From Pseudomonadota bacterium (GTDB lineage: Bacteria > Desulfobacterota > Desulfobulbia > Desulfobulbales > JAGXFP01), in the NCBI GenBank assembly GCA_018814305.1, contig JAHJAA010000082.1, positions 1 through 64,000 on the forward strand: a DNA stretch of 64,000 bases, given 5' to 3'. A model generated the notes under the pieces. It saw only the letters and a program-made list of their open reading frames with translations, did not search any database and was not told where the DNA came from. Shown here one piece after another: positions 51,279 through 59,343 of the stretch. The translations under genes were made by a program, and so were the position numbers. Numbering within the stretch: the stretch's first letter is position 1; each line of letters starts with the position of its first letter.

Positions 51279-51571
51279 GAAAAAATTGAAAAAAACAAGG
51301 TTGCTCTTTAATGAGCTAAAAATTAGGGCTCCCGGGCTTAGGTTTGAGTATAAATGTCCGGGGGGGGGTGAGGCAGAAAGGGATTTTGAGGATATCAGCT
51401 GTCCCCATCGATTAGTAAAACCTTTAGAATATTTTGTATCGATTCATAATACCTTTGGAGGAGGCTTTTTGTTGACAGGTTTCTTCCCTGTGGTTACATG
51501 TACTTCGTGTGGATACTATCTGTTAGTTGATTGTCGGATTGATGGTGCGAATCTTAAAAAAGCTGGCAACT
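51279..51571 (+). other. Region before the two-CW gene, no assured gene
   Basis: An open frame on the plus strand runs 51214-51678 through this stretch, but it starts inside the inverted repeat and overlaps the two-CW gene in another frame. Its Cys pairs (CTSC) are suggestive only. TTGACA (51472-51477) with TACATG 17 bases later could be a weak promoter for the next gene. Confidence 0.3.
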
Positions 51572-51886
51572 ATGAAACCAAAAAATTGTTGGGAAGTGAA
51601 GCAATGTGGTCGGCAACCCGGGGGCAAGAATGTTCTGGAATATGGATTGTGTCCGGTTACCATATCAGGAAAGTTTGATGGGGTTAATCAAGGGGAAAAC
51701 GGGGGCCGGTTTTGCTGGCGAATCGCCGGGACCCTTTGTGGCGGTGAACCCCAGGGGACGGCGGCGCAAAAACTGTTTAACTGTCTTACCTGCGAGTTTT
51801 TCAGGCTGGTCGTCGCGGAAGAAGGTGCCGGTTTTATATTGTCACCCGCAGATCTCAAAGAGAAGGTGACGGAAAACGTAGAATAA
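51572..51886 (+). CDS. Two-CW domain cysteine-rich protein
   Basis: 104 aa from the ATG at 51572. Cysteines lie in the two-CW pattern: NCWEVKQCG, LCP, FCWRIAGTLCGG and a final NCLTCEFF. The spacing CWx4CG ... CW.x4.T.CGG ... CxxC is that of a small metal- or Fe-S-binding domain seen also in the diguanylate cyclase at 31909. The family function is unknown; a redox-related sensor or regulator is a guess. The ribosome site is weak. Confidence 0.75.
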   Translation: MKPKNCWEVKQCGRQPGGKNVLEYGLCPVTISGKFDGVNQGENGGRFCWRIAGTLCGGEPQGTAAQKLFNCLTCEFFRLVVAEEGAGFILSPADLKEKVTENVE

Positions 51887-51895
51887 GCCGACAGG

Positions 51896-52579
51896 CTAGG
51901 TCGGAAGTCCTTCCGAGCCGATTTTGACCAGACAGCCCGGGGCATCGTTTTTCGGGTTGTTGACCATGGTGCTGACCGGCCAGGATGTCATCATCATTGA
52001 AGACCATGGTTTGAGAATCTGGCTGAGAATCGTGGTGTCGGTTGTCGGATTTAACCATAGTCCGTATTGTTCCCGGTCGATGATGACCGGCATCCGTTCA
52101 TGGATCCTGGTCACGAAACTGTTGGCCTCCGTGGTTATAATGGTAAAGCTCAACACGATTTTTTCCGCCGGATCCCGCCACGACTCCCACAGGCCTGCCA
52201 TGGCAAAGAGCTTGCCTCCTTTTAATCCGATATAATAGGGTTGTTTCCGATTGCCCTGTTGTTGCCATTCAAAAAAACCGCTGGCCGGTATCAGGCAGCG
52301 CCGGGTCTTATAGGCCGTGCGGAAAGAGGGTTTTCCCGCCAAGGTTTCACTTCGGGCGTTGATCAGTTTTGCTCCGATCTCAGCCGATTTAGCCCAGCCG
52401 GGAATTAACCCCCAGCGCATGGGGGTAATCTCCATGGTGGTGAGGGACTTCTGTCTGATCACAATCGTTTCCTGGGTCGGGGCGATGTTGTAACGGGGGG
52501 GAACAGCCAGTTCCGACCTGACCAAAAAATGGTCCATGACTTTGTTGAAGGGGATGGGTAGGGCAAATCGGCCGCACAT
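51896..52579 (-). CDS. SOS response-associated peptidase YedK/HMCES (abasic site processing)
   Basis: 227 aa from the ATG whose second codon is Cys: the start MCGRFAL provides the catalytic Cys2, which forms a thiazolidine with abasic sites in single-stranded DNA. Other family motifs: YNIAPTQ, MRWGLIPGWA, NARSET, RRCLIPASGFFEWQ and HERMPVI with the conserved His. It protects abasic sites from cleavage. A longer frame from 52618 would overlap the EEP gene by about 20 bases and lose Cys2, so it is rejected. Confidence 0.94.
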   Translation of the reverse strand: MCGRFALPIPFNKVMDHFLVRSELAVPPRYNIAPTQETIVIRQKSLTTMEITPMRWGLIPGWAKSAEIGAKLINARSETLAGKPSFRTAYKTRRCLIPASGFFEWQQQGNRKQPYYIGLKGGKLFAMAGLWESWRDPAEKIVLSFTIITTEANSFVTRIHERMPVIIDREQYGLWLNPTTDTTILSQILKPWSSMMMTSWPVSTMVNNPKNDAPGCLVKIGSEGLPT

Positions 52580-52598
52580 TTTTTCTCCTCGGAATGGA

Positions 52599-53315
52599 TC
52601 AAGATTTGAATTCGGCATACAGGGGACAGTGATCGGCCAGTCTCTTCCAAACCGGTCCGTCCAGGCGTCGAGCGGTGATCAGTTCCAGGTTTCGGTAATA
52701 GATCCGGTCCATGCGGAACAGGGGGTAGTGGACCGGATAGGTCCTGGGGGGGCGGCCATGGATCTCATGCAGGGCCTCATGGAGTCCGCAATTCAGCATG
52801 ATCTGATGGGTTCGGCTTCGCCAGTCATTAAAGTCTCCTGCCACGATTACCGGAGCATCGAAAGCAATCTGGTCGAGACACTTAAGCAGGGCGCGTCCCT
52901 GGTGGCGGCGTTCCCAGGCCAGGAGCCCAAAATGAACACACAGCAGATGGACGCCTTTTTCGGTTTCGACATGGAGGATCCCCCTTTTGGAAAAGACCCC
53001 GATACTGACATTGTAGTTGTTGTTGCTCACCAGAGGGTATCGGCTGAGAATGGCATTGCCGTGATGACCATGGAGGTACCGAACATTCTCGCCATAGGCA
53101 TGGTGCTGGCGAATCTCATCCGCCAGGTATTCAGATTGGGCCATGGGAATCCAGTCCCGCCGATTTCGGGTGTGTCGGCTGTTTTCGCCAACAACTTCCT
53201 GGAGCAGGACCAGATCGGCATCAACGGCATGGATGGCATCGCGGATGGCGGTGAGGACTACTGAGCGGTTGCCCAGGTTAAAGCCTTTATGGATATTGTA
53301 GGAAAGAACTCTCAC
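52599..53315 (-). CDS. Endonuclease/exonuclease/phosphatase (EEP) family protein
   Basis: 238 aa with the full set of EEP motifs: LSYNIHKG at the start, LLQEV, GDFNDW, DRIYYR and the end DHCPLYAEF. Metal-dependent phosphodiester cleavage is expected; the substrate may be DNA or a phospholipid headgroup (ElsH- or cardiolipin-type relatives exist). No signal peptide. It lies just upstream of the YedK gene, gap about 19 bases, likely the same transcript. Confidence 0.9.
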   Translation of the reverse strand: MRVLSYNIHKGFNLGNRSVVLTAIRDAIHAVDADLVLLQEVVGENSRHTRNRRDWIPMAQSEYLADEIRQHHAYGENVRYLHGHHGNAILSRYPLVSNNNYNVSIGVFSKRGILHVETEKGVHLLCVHFGLLAWERRHQGRALLKCLDQIAFDAPVIVAGDFNDWRSRTHQIMLNCGLHEALHEIHGRPPRTYPVHYPLFRMDRIYYRNLELITARRLDGPVWKRLADHCPLYAEFKS

Positions 53316-53640
53316 TGGCAGAGCCTGTTGTTTAGGGTTGAAAGTGCTTCAATCTTCATGGGTATCATTTGAGGTCAAACCAGTAGTTCTTAGAAAAATA
53401 GAGCTGTTCTATCCTCCTGGGGGGACAGAGCCCGGGTGGGCGTTTTCCAGCAAGCGCCGCATGAGGTGCATGGTGAAGGTCATCTCAATCCTGTTGCCAT
53501 AAGTGTATCATGGCCCATGACCAGATTGTAATTTCATTTTCAGAGCATTACCTTACAAATCAAGCTGCTATACTGTAAAGTATGGGAAGATGGTTTCTCT
53601 TTCCAACCCAGCCACCATTGGACATCAAGGTTCATTGCCT

Positions 53641-54348
53641 ATGACGATTAACTCCTTGCCACCTGAAATAATCATCGAGGCCCAGGATCTCTCCCGATCA
53701 TTTATCATCGATCATCGAGAGATTCCTGTATTGCAGAATGTTTCTCTGGCGGTCAGCACTGGCGAATTCGTGGTTATCGATGGTCGCAGCGGCAGCGGTA
53801 AGACTACCCTGCTGACTCTCCTCTCCGGGTTGGATCGGCCCACCAGCGGCCGGATTTTTATCCAGGGTAAGGATGTCACCGACTTCAGTGAAGATGCCCT
53901 GGCCCCCATGCGTAACCGGACCTTTGGGTTCGTCTTCCAGTCCTTTCATCTGGTCCCATCCCTGACCGCTCTTGAGAACATTACCTTCCCGGCCGAATTG
54001 CGGGGGGATGCCGAAGGCGTCTCCCGGGGGGAGGAGTTGCTGCGGCGGGTTGATCTGCTGGATCGTCGTAATAGTTTCCCTCGTCAACTCTCCGGGGGTG
54101 AGAAACAGCGGGTGGCAATCTGCCGGGCCCTGATCAATCGGCCCCGGATTGTTTTTGCCGATGAACCCACCGGTAATCTGGACAGTATCAGCGGCGACGA
54201 GGTCCTGAATCTGCTCCTGACCCTGCGGCGCGAAGAAGGAACCGCTCTGGTGCTGGTGACCCATAACCGTGAGCTTGCCGGGCGGGCCGATCGAGTTCTT
54301 CATCTCCAGGATGGGCGCATTTTCCATGATGAAATCGCAACAACCTGA
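53641..54348 (+). CDS. ABC transporter ATP-binding protein (YbbA/LolD-like)
   Basis: About 235 aa from the ATG at 53641 (an earlier in-frame ATG is at 53590; neither has a strong ribosome site). Walker A GRSGSGKTTLL, Q-loop FVFQSFHLVPSLTALENI, signature LSGGEKQRVAICRAL and Walker B IVFADEPTGNLDS. This is the MacB/LolD-type ATPase class. The 3' end overlaps the permease gene start by 23 bases. It powers the FtsX-like permease that follows. Confidence 0.93.
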   Translation: MTINSLPPEIIIEAQDLSRSFIIDHREIPVLQNVSLAVSTGEFVVIDGRSGSGKTTLLTLLSGLDRPTSGRIFIQGKDVTDFSEDALAPMRNRTFGFVFQSFHLVPSLTALENITFPAELRGDAEGVSRGEELLRRVDLLDRRNSFPRQLSGGEKQRVAICRALINRPRIVFADEPTGNLDSISGDEVLNLLLTLRREEGTALVLVTHNRELAGRADRVLHLQDGRIFHDEIATT

Positions 54349-56860
54349 TCAGGGTCGAGTTCTGATGCCGCGCCTGATGGTGCGGGAAGGTGCGGCCATG
54401 GGGTTCCAGGCCGTGCTCTTTTTGCTCTGTGTTATTCTGGCCATGGTCTCTCTGGTGGCCGAGCGGGGCCTTTCCGGCAGTATTGATAGTGTTTTGCGCC
54501 AGGATGCCCGGAGTTTTCTGGGCGGCGATATTGTTATTCATTCCCATAGTACCATGGGTGAATCCCTGCAAAGTCAAGTTGATGACCTCGTCGGGCAGGC
54601 CAAGGTGCAGGCAGCGGCCACTTATACCTTCTATTCCATGGTTCGTTCGGCGGACTCCCAGGAGAGCCTTCTGGCCCAGGTCAAGGTGGTGGCGGATGGG
54701 TACCCTTTTTATGGCCGAGTTGAACTGCAGTCCAATCGGGACCTGGCCGAACAGCTCCAGCCCGGTTCAGCCCTGGTTGAACAGGCCCTGCTTGATCGTT
54801 TGGAACTGAAGGTTGGGGATACCCTCCGACTCGGCAATGCCGAGCTGCTGATCCGCGATGTAATTATTCGTGAACCAGATCGGCCGGTGGAGTTTTTTTC
54901 CTTTGGTCCCCGGGTTATGGTGAATACCGCTGATCTCACTGCCATCAATCTCATCAGGCCGGGCAGCCGGGTTTCCTATGATCTGCTGCTCAAGGTTACC
55001 AGGGAAGCTGATCTGGAATCCATTGCCGATCAGTTGTCGCGCCTGGCGGAAGCGACCAGGGAGCGAGTTTCCACCTATCGCAATGCTCCATCGGGGATCC
55101 GGCGTTTCTATGATAATTTTCTCTTCTTTCTTAGTCTCATTGCTATCTTTACCCTCTTGCTGGCCGGGATCGCCATGGAGCGCTCGGTCACCGCTCTGTT
55201 GCAGGGGCGCATCCCTACCATTGCCATTCTCCGGACCCTGGGGGCGAAGGGTTCGACAATTTTGGTCAATTACCTGCTCCTGATTCTCGGACTCGGGCTT
55301 TGCGGAGCATTGCTTGGACTGATTCCGGGTTTGGGGTTGCAACGGTTACTTTTCGAGCTGGCCGGGAGCATTCTCCCCAAGGATGCCGTCTTTTCCTTTT
55401 CCTGGATTGAGATTTTACGGGCCCTGGGCACAGAGCTGGTGGTGGTCCTGGTCTTTAGTCTGCTCCCCTTGTTGCGTCTGCGTGATGTTAAGCCGGCGTC
55501 GATTTTCTCCGGCGCTCTGCCGACCGGGCAACGAAAATCCGTAGTACTCCTGGCCTCTATTGTGATCCTTGGGTTTTTTATAACCTTAGTGATGCAGGCG
55601 GTGGAAAGTGTGCGCACCGGGCTCATCTTTATTGGTGGGACCATTGGCTTACTGACGGCCTGTTATTTGTTGGTCCGGGGATTTTTCTTGGTCTTGGATC
55701 GGTTGCGTTTCAGGTCACTGGTTATCCGGCGCGGGGTTCGGGGGCTTTTCCGCCCGGGGAATTCCTCCGTTGCTATTCTGACCACCCTCAGTGCCTCCTG
55801 CGCCCTGCTTTTTACAATTTTTCTGGTTGAACAGAATCTGAATGCGGTCTTTGTCGATTCCTTTCCCGAGGAGGCCCCCAATCTCTACTTCGTCGATATT
55901 CAGAAATCGCAAATTGATGAATTCAACGGGTTGATCGATATGCCGACCGTCAGCTATCCGGTGGTGCGGGGCCGGGTGGAAAAGGTCAATGGGATTTCGG
56001 TCAACCGAGATATGCAACAACGGAAACGGGGTGATAATCTGGCCCGTGAATTTAGTCTGACCTGGCGGGATTCTCTGCTGGCTGATGAAACCATTCTGGA
56101 GGGGGAATCTCTTTTTCAACCGGGCCTGACTTCAGCCCAAGTCTCGATTCTTGACTACATGGCCGAGGACAACGACCTCAGGCTGGGCGACGTTATTTCC
56201 TTTAATATCCAGGGGATGCCACTTGAGGCGACCGTGACCAGTATCCGTGGACGTCGTGATCGACCGGCCCGGCCTTTTTTCGTTTTTGTCTTCCCGAGCT
56301 CGGTCCTTGCCCAGGCACCCCAAACCTATTTTACCGGGGTCAGGGTTGAAGCGCATCAAGTGGGGGAGATTCAGAATCGGATCGTTTCCCGGTTGCCCAA
56401 CGTTTCGGTGATCGATATCGGTTCCATCGTCTTGTCCATTGCCGGTCTCCTTCATAAACTCGTCTTCATTGTCAGGTTTATGGCTCTGCTCAGTTTTCTG
56501 GCCGGGGTGTTGCTTATTGCCGGTTCTATCACCGCCACCAGGGCGGAGCGGATTCGGGAAGCGGTATTTTATAAGGTCCTCGGCGCTGGTAGTGGGTTCG
56601 TCAATACCATGTTCCTTCTGGAGAACAGCCTGTTGGGTATCGGTAGTGGACTCATCGGAATGTTGCTTGCCCAGGGGATTGCCTGGGCGGTCTGCCGTTA
56701 TCAAATGCGGATTGACTATCTTTCCTTTGCCGGTTCGTCTCTGGTCATGATGGTAGGAGTGGTGGTTTTGGCCGTGATGAGCGGTTGGTTGGCATCGATC
56801 AGAATCCTGCGCCAGAAACCGGCCACCTATCTCCAACAAACAGAAGGGGGAGATGGATGA
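54326..56860 (+). CDS. FtsX-like ABC transporter permease (YbbP-like)
   Basis: About 844 aa with membrane helices at the N-terminus (near 20), in two groups (about 265-395 and 410-470) and at the C-terminus (about 710-840), plus large extracytoplasmic domains between, the YbbP type with a doubled FtsX module. Start at 54326 or 54329 (ATGATG) is chosen. It couples to the upstream ATPase. YbbA-YbbP in E. coli lies next to tesA, and here too a TesA-type esterase gene overlaps its stop (ATGA), which supports a common role in fatty acid or lipid handling in the envelope. Confidence 0.9.
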   Translation: MMKSQQPDQGRVLMPRLMVREGAAMGFQAVLFLLCVILAMVSLVAERGLSGSIDSVLRQDARSFLGGDIVIHSHSTMGESLQSQVDDLVGQAKVQAAATYTFYSMVRSADSQESLLAQVKVVADGYPFYGRVELQSNRDLAEQLQPGSALVEQALLDRLELKVGDTLRLGNAELLIRDVIIREPDRPVEFFSFGPRVMVNTADLTAINLIRPGSRVSYDLLLKVTREADLESIADQLSRLAEATRERVSTYRNAPSGIRRFYDNFLFFLSLIAIFTLLLAGIAMERSVTALLQGRIPTIAILRTLGAKGSTILVNYLLLILGLGLCGALLGLIPGLGLQRLLFELAGSILPKDAVFSFSWIEILRALGTELVVVLVFSLLPLLRLRDVKPASIFSGALPTGQRKSVVLLASIVILGFFITLVMQAVESVRTGLIFIGGTIGLLTACYLLVRGFFLVLDRLRFRSLVIRRGVRGLFRPGNSSVAILTTLSASCALLFTIFLVEQNLNAVFVDSFPEEAPNLYFVDIQKSQIDEFNGLIDMPTVSYPVVRGRVEKVNGISVNRDMQQRKRGDNLAREFSLTWRDSLLADETILEGESLFQPGLTSAQVSILDYMAEDNDLRLGDVISFNIQGMPLEATVTSIRGRRDRPARPFFVFVFPSSVLAQAPQTYFTGVRVEAHQVGEIQNRIVSRLPNVSVIDIGSIVLSIAGLLHKLVFIVRFMALLSFLAGVLLIAGSITATRAERIREAVFYKVLGAGSGFVNTMFLLENSLLGIGSGLIGMLLAQGIAWAVCRYQMRIDYLSFAGSSLVMMVGVVVLAVMSGWLASIRILRQKPATYLQQTEGGDG

Positions 56861-57537
56861 AGCAGGTGATTCTTGTTGGGCTGTTGTTCTGCCAGATTCT
56901 GGCCTTGGTCGGCTGTGAACGGAAGGCGACGGAACTTCCCCAAAGTCCAACGTCCCCTTCGGTTAACTATGATGGAACAATTGTGGCCATGGGAGACTCG
57001 CTGACTGCTGGGCTCGGAGTTGAAGAAGCTGAGGCCTATCCGGCCCTGCTCGACCAACTGTTACGGAAGCAGGGCTTGAACTGGCGAGTGATTAATGCCG
57101 GAGTCAGCGGCGAGACCAGCAGTGGCGCCCTTGAACGGACCAAGTGGGTCTTGTCGTTTGCCCCGGATGTCGTGATACTTGAGACCGGGGCCAATGATGG
57201 GTTGCGTGGGATTGATCCGGAGTTGACCCGGAAGAATATTGCAGCGATCATCGGGCTCTTTCGCCAGAGTGAGGTCAAGGTAGTACTCTGCGGCATGGAT
57301 ATGGTGCGGAACATGGGTGAGGAATATACCTCGCGATTCGCCGCGATCTACCCGACCCTGGCTAAGGACAATGAAGTGCTCTTTATGCCCTTTTTCCTTG
57401 AGGGAGTGGCCGGGGAGGCTGGCCTGAACCAAGCGGATGGTATTCATCCAACTGCGACCGGTTATCAGCGGGTTGTCGTGAACCTTCTCCCCACGGTTCT
57501 GGAGGCGATCAGGACCCGGAGTGGAGAAGGGAACTGA
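56857..57537 (+). CDS. tesA: GDSL esterase / TesA-like lysophospholipase (lipoprotein)
   Basis: 226 aa from the ATG at 56857 that overlaps the permease TGA. The N-terminus is a lipoprotein signal with LVGC at about residue 20. SGNH motifs: block I GDSLTAGLG (Ser), block II GVSGETSSG, block III GANDG, and block V DGIHPTATGYQ with Asp and His. It cleaves acyl esters or thioesters in the periplasm, probably anchored to a membrane. In E. coli TesA is soluble, so the lipobox is a difference. Last gene of the ybbA-ybbP-tesA unit. Confidence 0.9.
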   Translation: MKQVILVGLLFCQILALVGCERKATELPQSPTSPSVNYDGTIVAMGDSLTAGLGVEEAEAYPALLDQLLRKQGLNWRVINAGVSGETSSGALERTKWVLSFAPDVVILETGANDGLRGIDPELTRKNIAAIIGLFRQSEVKVVLCGMDMVRNMGEEYTSRFAAIYPTLAKDNEVLFMPFFLEGVAGEAGLNQADGIHPTATGYQRVVVNLLPTVLEAIRTRSGEGN

Positions 57538-57583
57538 ACAATCTCTCCCTCCGGGCCAGAAGTCTCAGGAGTTTCTTCCCCTA

Positions 57584-57745
57584 TCAAGCCATCGGCTCAA
57601 ACTGATCTTTCTCTGCACCGCAGACCGGGCAGATCCATTCGTCCGGAATATCCTTAAAGGCGGTGCCGGGTTCAATCCCGGAATCCGGGTCGCCTTTAAT
57701 GGGATCATATACATACCCGCAGACCGTACATACGTATTTTTTCAT
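57584..57745 (-). CDS. Rubredoxin
   Basis: 53 aa, standard rubredoxin length, with [10 protein letters not shown] at the start and [13 protein letters not shown] near the end, i.e. the two CxxC pairs that bind one iron. KKYVC begins the protein. It transfers electrons in anaerobes, often to oxygen- or peroxide-reducing enzymes. No partner gene adjoins; it converges with tesA. It is too short for many gene finders but its identity is certain. Confidence 0.95.
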   Translation of the reverse strand: MKKYVCTVCGYVYDPIKGDPDSGIEPGTAFKDIPDEWICPVCGAEKDQFEPMA

Positions 57746-58151
57746 AAGCGTTCTCCAAAGATGTTTTATTTAAAGGTTCCTTTCCTATGCTACAGATTCC
57801 TCCGGGGCGGGGTCAAGTGATTTTGGAATGTTCTTCGTGGTTCAGGTGGTCAGCCTTCATGGGAATGATGCCAGGTTGTCATCCGAGGAAGGACTTTTTG
57901 AGTATCTATCTGTTGAGTGTCGGCGATGTTGTGGCACTCAACATCTATCAACTTTGCCGGATCGATAATCGAGCCGTTATGTATCTGTTGATAACCGGCG
58001 CTTATCAATCAGTTATTCGGGTATATCTCTTTGATCTGTTGCGTGACTTGATGGCAAAGGTTACTATTGTATGAATAGTTTTTGGCCCGTTTGGCCATTT
58101 CGGCCGGGAAAAAATAGTACCGGAACAAAACATTAAAGGAGTTAATCAGCC
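57746..58151. other. Intergenic region with an inverted repeat
   Basis: About 400 bases upstream of the TRAP genes and the rubredoxin gene. A 9-bp inverted repeat TGTTGAGTG/CACTCAACA (57911-57919, 57935-57943) with a 15-base spacer may be an operator or a terminator. An open frame of 95 codons (57787-58074) has no recognisable features and is not called. Confidence 0.4.
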
Positions 58152-59138
58152 ATGGGAAAGAACATTCGTCTGACCGTTATTTTTGCCGTTCTGCTCTCCT
58201 TCATCAGCTTGCCCTTGGTAGCCATGGCAAAAGAACGGCTCGCCTTCTCCGGGGGACCGGAAGGTGGCACCTTTCAGTATTTTTCAAACGGTATATCGGT
58301 GAAACTCTCCAAGGATATGCCCGATATAGAACTCTCCAATATGGCTTCAGCCGGGTCACTGGAGAATCTCAGACGGGTTAATTCTGGTGATGCCGACTTC
58401 GGGATCGTGTACTCCGGCGACACCTTTCTGGCCTTGAACGGGAAGTTGACCCAGGATACCAAAAAGTACACCAATATCAGATCCATGGCCTATCTGTATG
58501 GCGCTCCGGCCCATCTGGTGGTTAAAGCCGATAGTGGGATCACCTCAATTGAACAGCTTGTCGGTAAGCGGGTTGCGGTAGGCGGCCCTGGGTCCGGTGC
58601 GGCCAGCGCCGCCCAACGGTTTTTTACCTCGGTCGGTTTATGGGACAAGATGAACATCGAGTTTCTCGGTTATTCCAAGGCGGCCTCCGCTCTCGGTGAT
58701 AATCTGATCGATGCCTTCTGGGTTTTTGCAGGGTACCCGAACTCCTCGATCATTCAGGCTGCGGCCAGCAATCAGATTCGGCTTCTTGATGTGGTCGAAG
58801 CGGCCCGTAAATCCGGGTTCTTTAAGGACTACCCGTTTTACTCTGACCTTACAATTCCAGCAGGAACCTACAGTGGGGTTGATACTCCCACCGCTTCTTT
58901 CCAGGATTCGGCCCTCTGGGTAACCGGCACCCATATGAAGGATGATGTTGTATACAAGGCCCTTGCCGATATCTATTCTCCGGAGGGGTTGGCCTATATG
59001 GTGAAGGTCAAGAGCACTGCCAAGGCCATGTCTGTGGCTGATGGGCTGAAAGGCATTGTGACCCCGGTTCATCCCGGGGCCATCAAGTACTGGTCGGAAA
59101 AGGGTCTTGCGATTACCCCTGAACAGCAAGGTAAATAA
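58152..59138 (+). CDS. TAXI-type TRAP transporter substrate-binding protein
   Basis: 328 aa with a signal peptide (about 1-27) and the TAXI-family start RLAFSGGPEGGTFQYFSNGISVKLS. Later motifs include GDADFGIVYSGDT, GKRVAVGGPGSGAASAAQRFF and AFWVFAGYPNSSIIQAA. It captures a substrate, probably a carboxylate, in the periplasm and delivers it to the fused permease encoded next. AAAGGAG lies about 10 bases before the ATG. Substrate unknown. Confidence 0.93.
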   Translation: MGKNIRLTVIFAVLLSFISLPLVAMAKERLAFSGGPEGGTFQYFSNGISVKLSKDMPDIELSNMASAGSLENLRRVNSGDADFGIVYSGDTFLALNGKLTQDTKKYTNIRSMAYLYGAPAHLVVKADSGITSIEQLVGKRVAVGGPGSGAASAAQRFFTSVGLWDKMNIEFLGYSKAASALGDNLIDAFWVFAGYPNSSIIQAAASNQIRLLDVVEAARKSGFFKDYPFYSDLTIPAGTYSGVDTPTASFQDSALWVTGTHMKDDVVYKALADIYSPEGLAYMVKVKSTAKAMSVADGLKGIVTPVHPGAIKYWSEKGLAITPEQQGK

Positions 59139-59343
59139 TCAGGATAGTGTCGTCAAAAGTCAGCTCCGTTGGGTTGGAGGGTGGCGAACTTTTGGCTTAG
59201 CCTCCCTGATATACTTAACGAATGGCTCAATCTGCAAAAAAGATTGATATCCCGGTCGGGTGGTTTGCCCGGCTGGGATGTGTTCGTTGCTGATTACCCA
59301 AAATTTTTCAGGTGACCCGCCCATCCATTATAGGGGAATGACC

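Noticed and set aside
51214-51678. 154-codon open frame upstream of and overlapping the two-CW gene
   Set aside because: Starts within an inverted repeat, passes through a long G-run, and its 3' half overlaps a recognisable gene in another frame. The middle part could be a decayed gene but no family is visible.
57787-58074. 95-codon open frame upstream of the TRAP genes
   Set aside because: No ribosome site, mixed hydrophobic pattern without a clear membrane helix plan, and an inverted repeat inside it.
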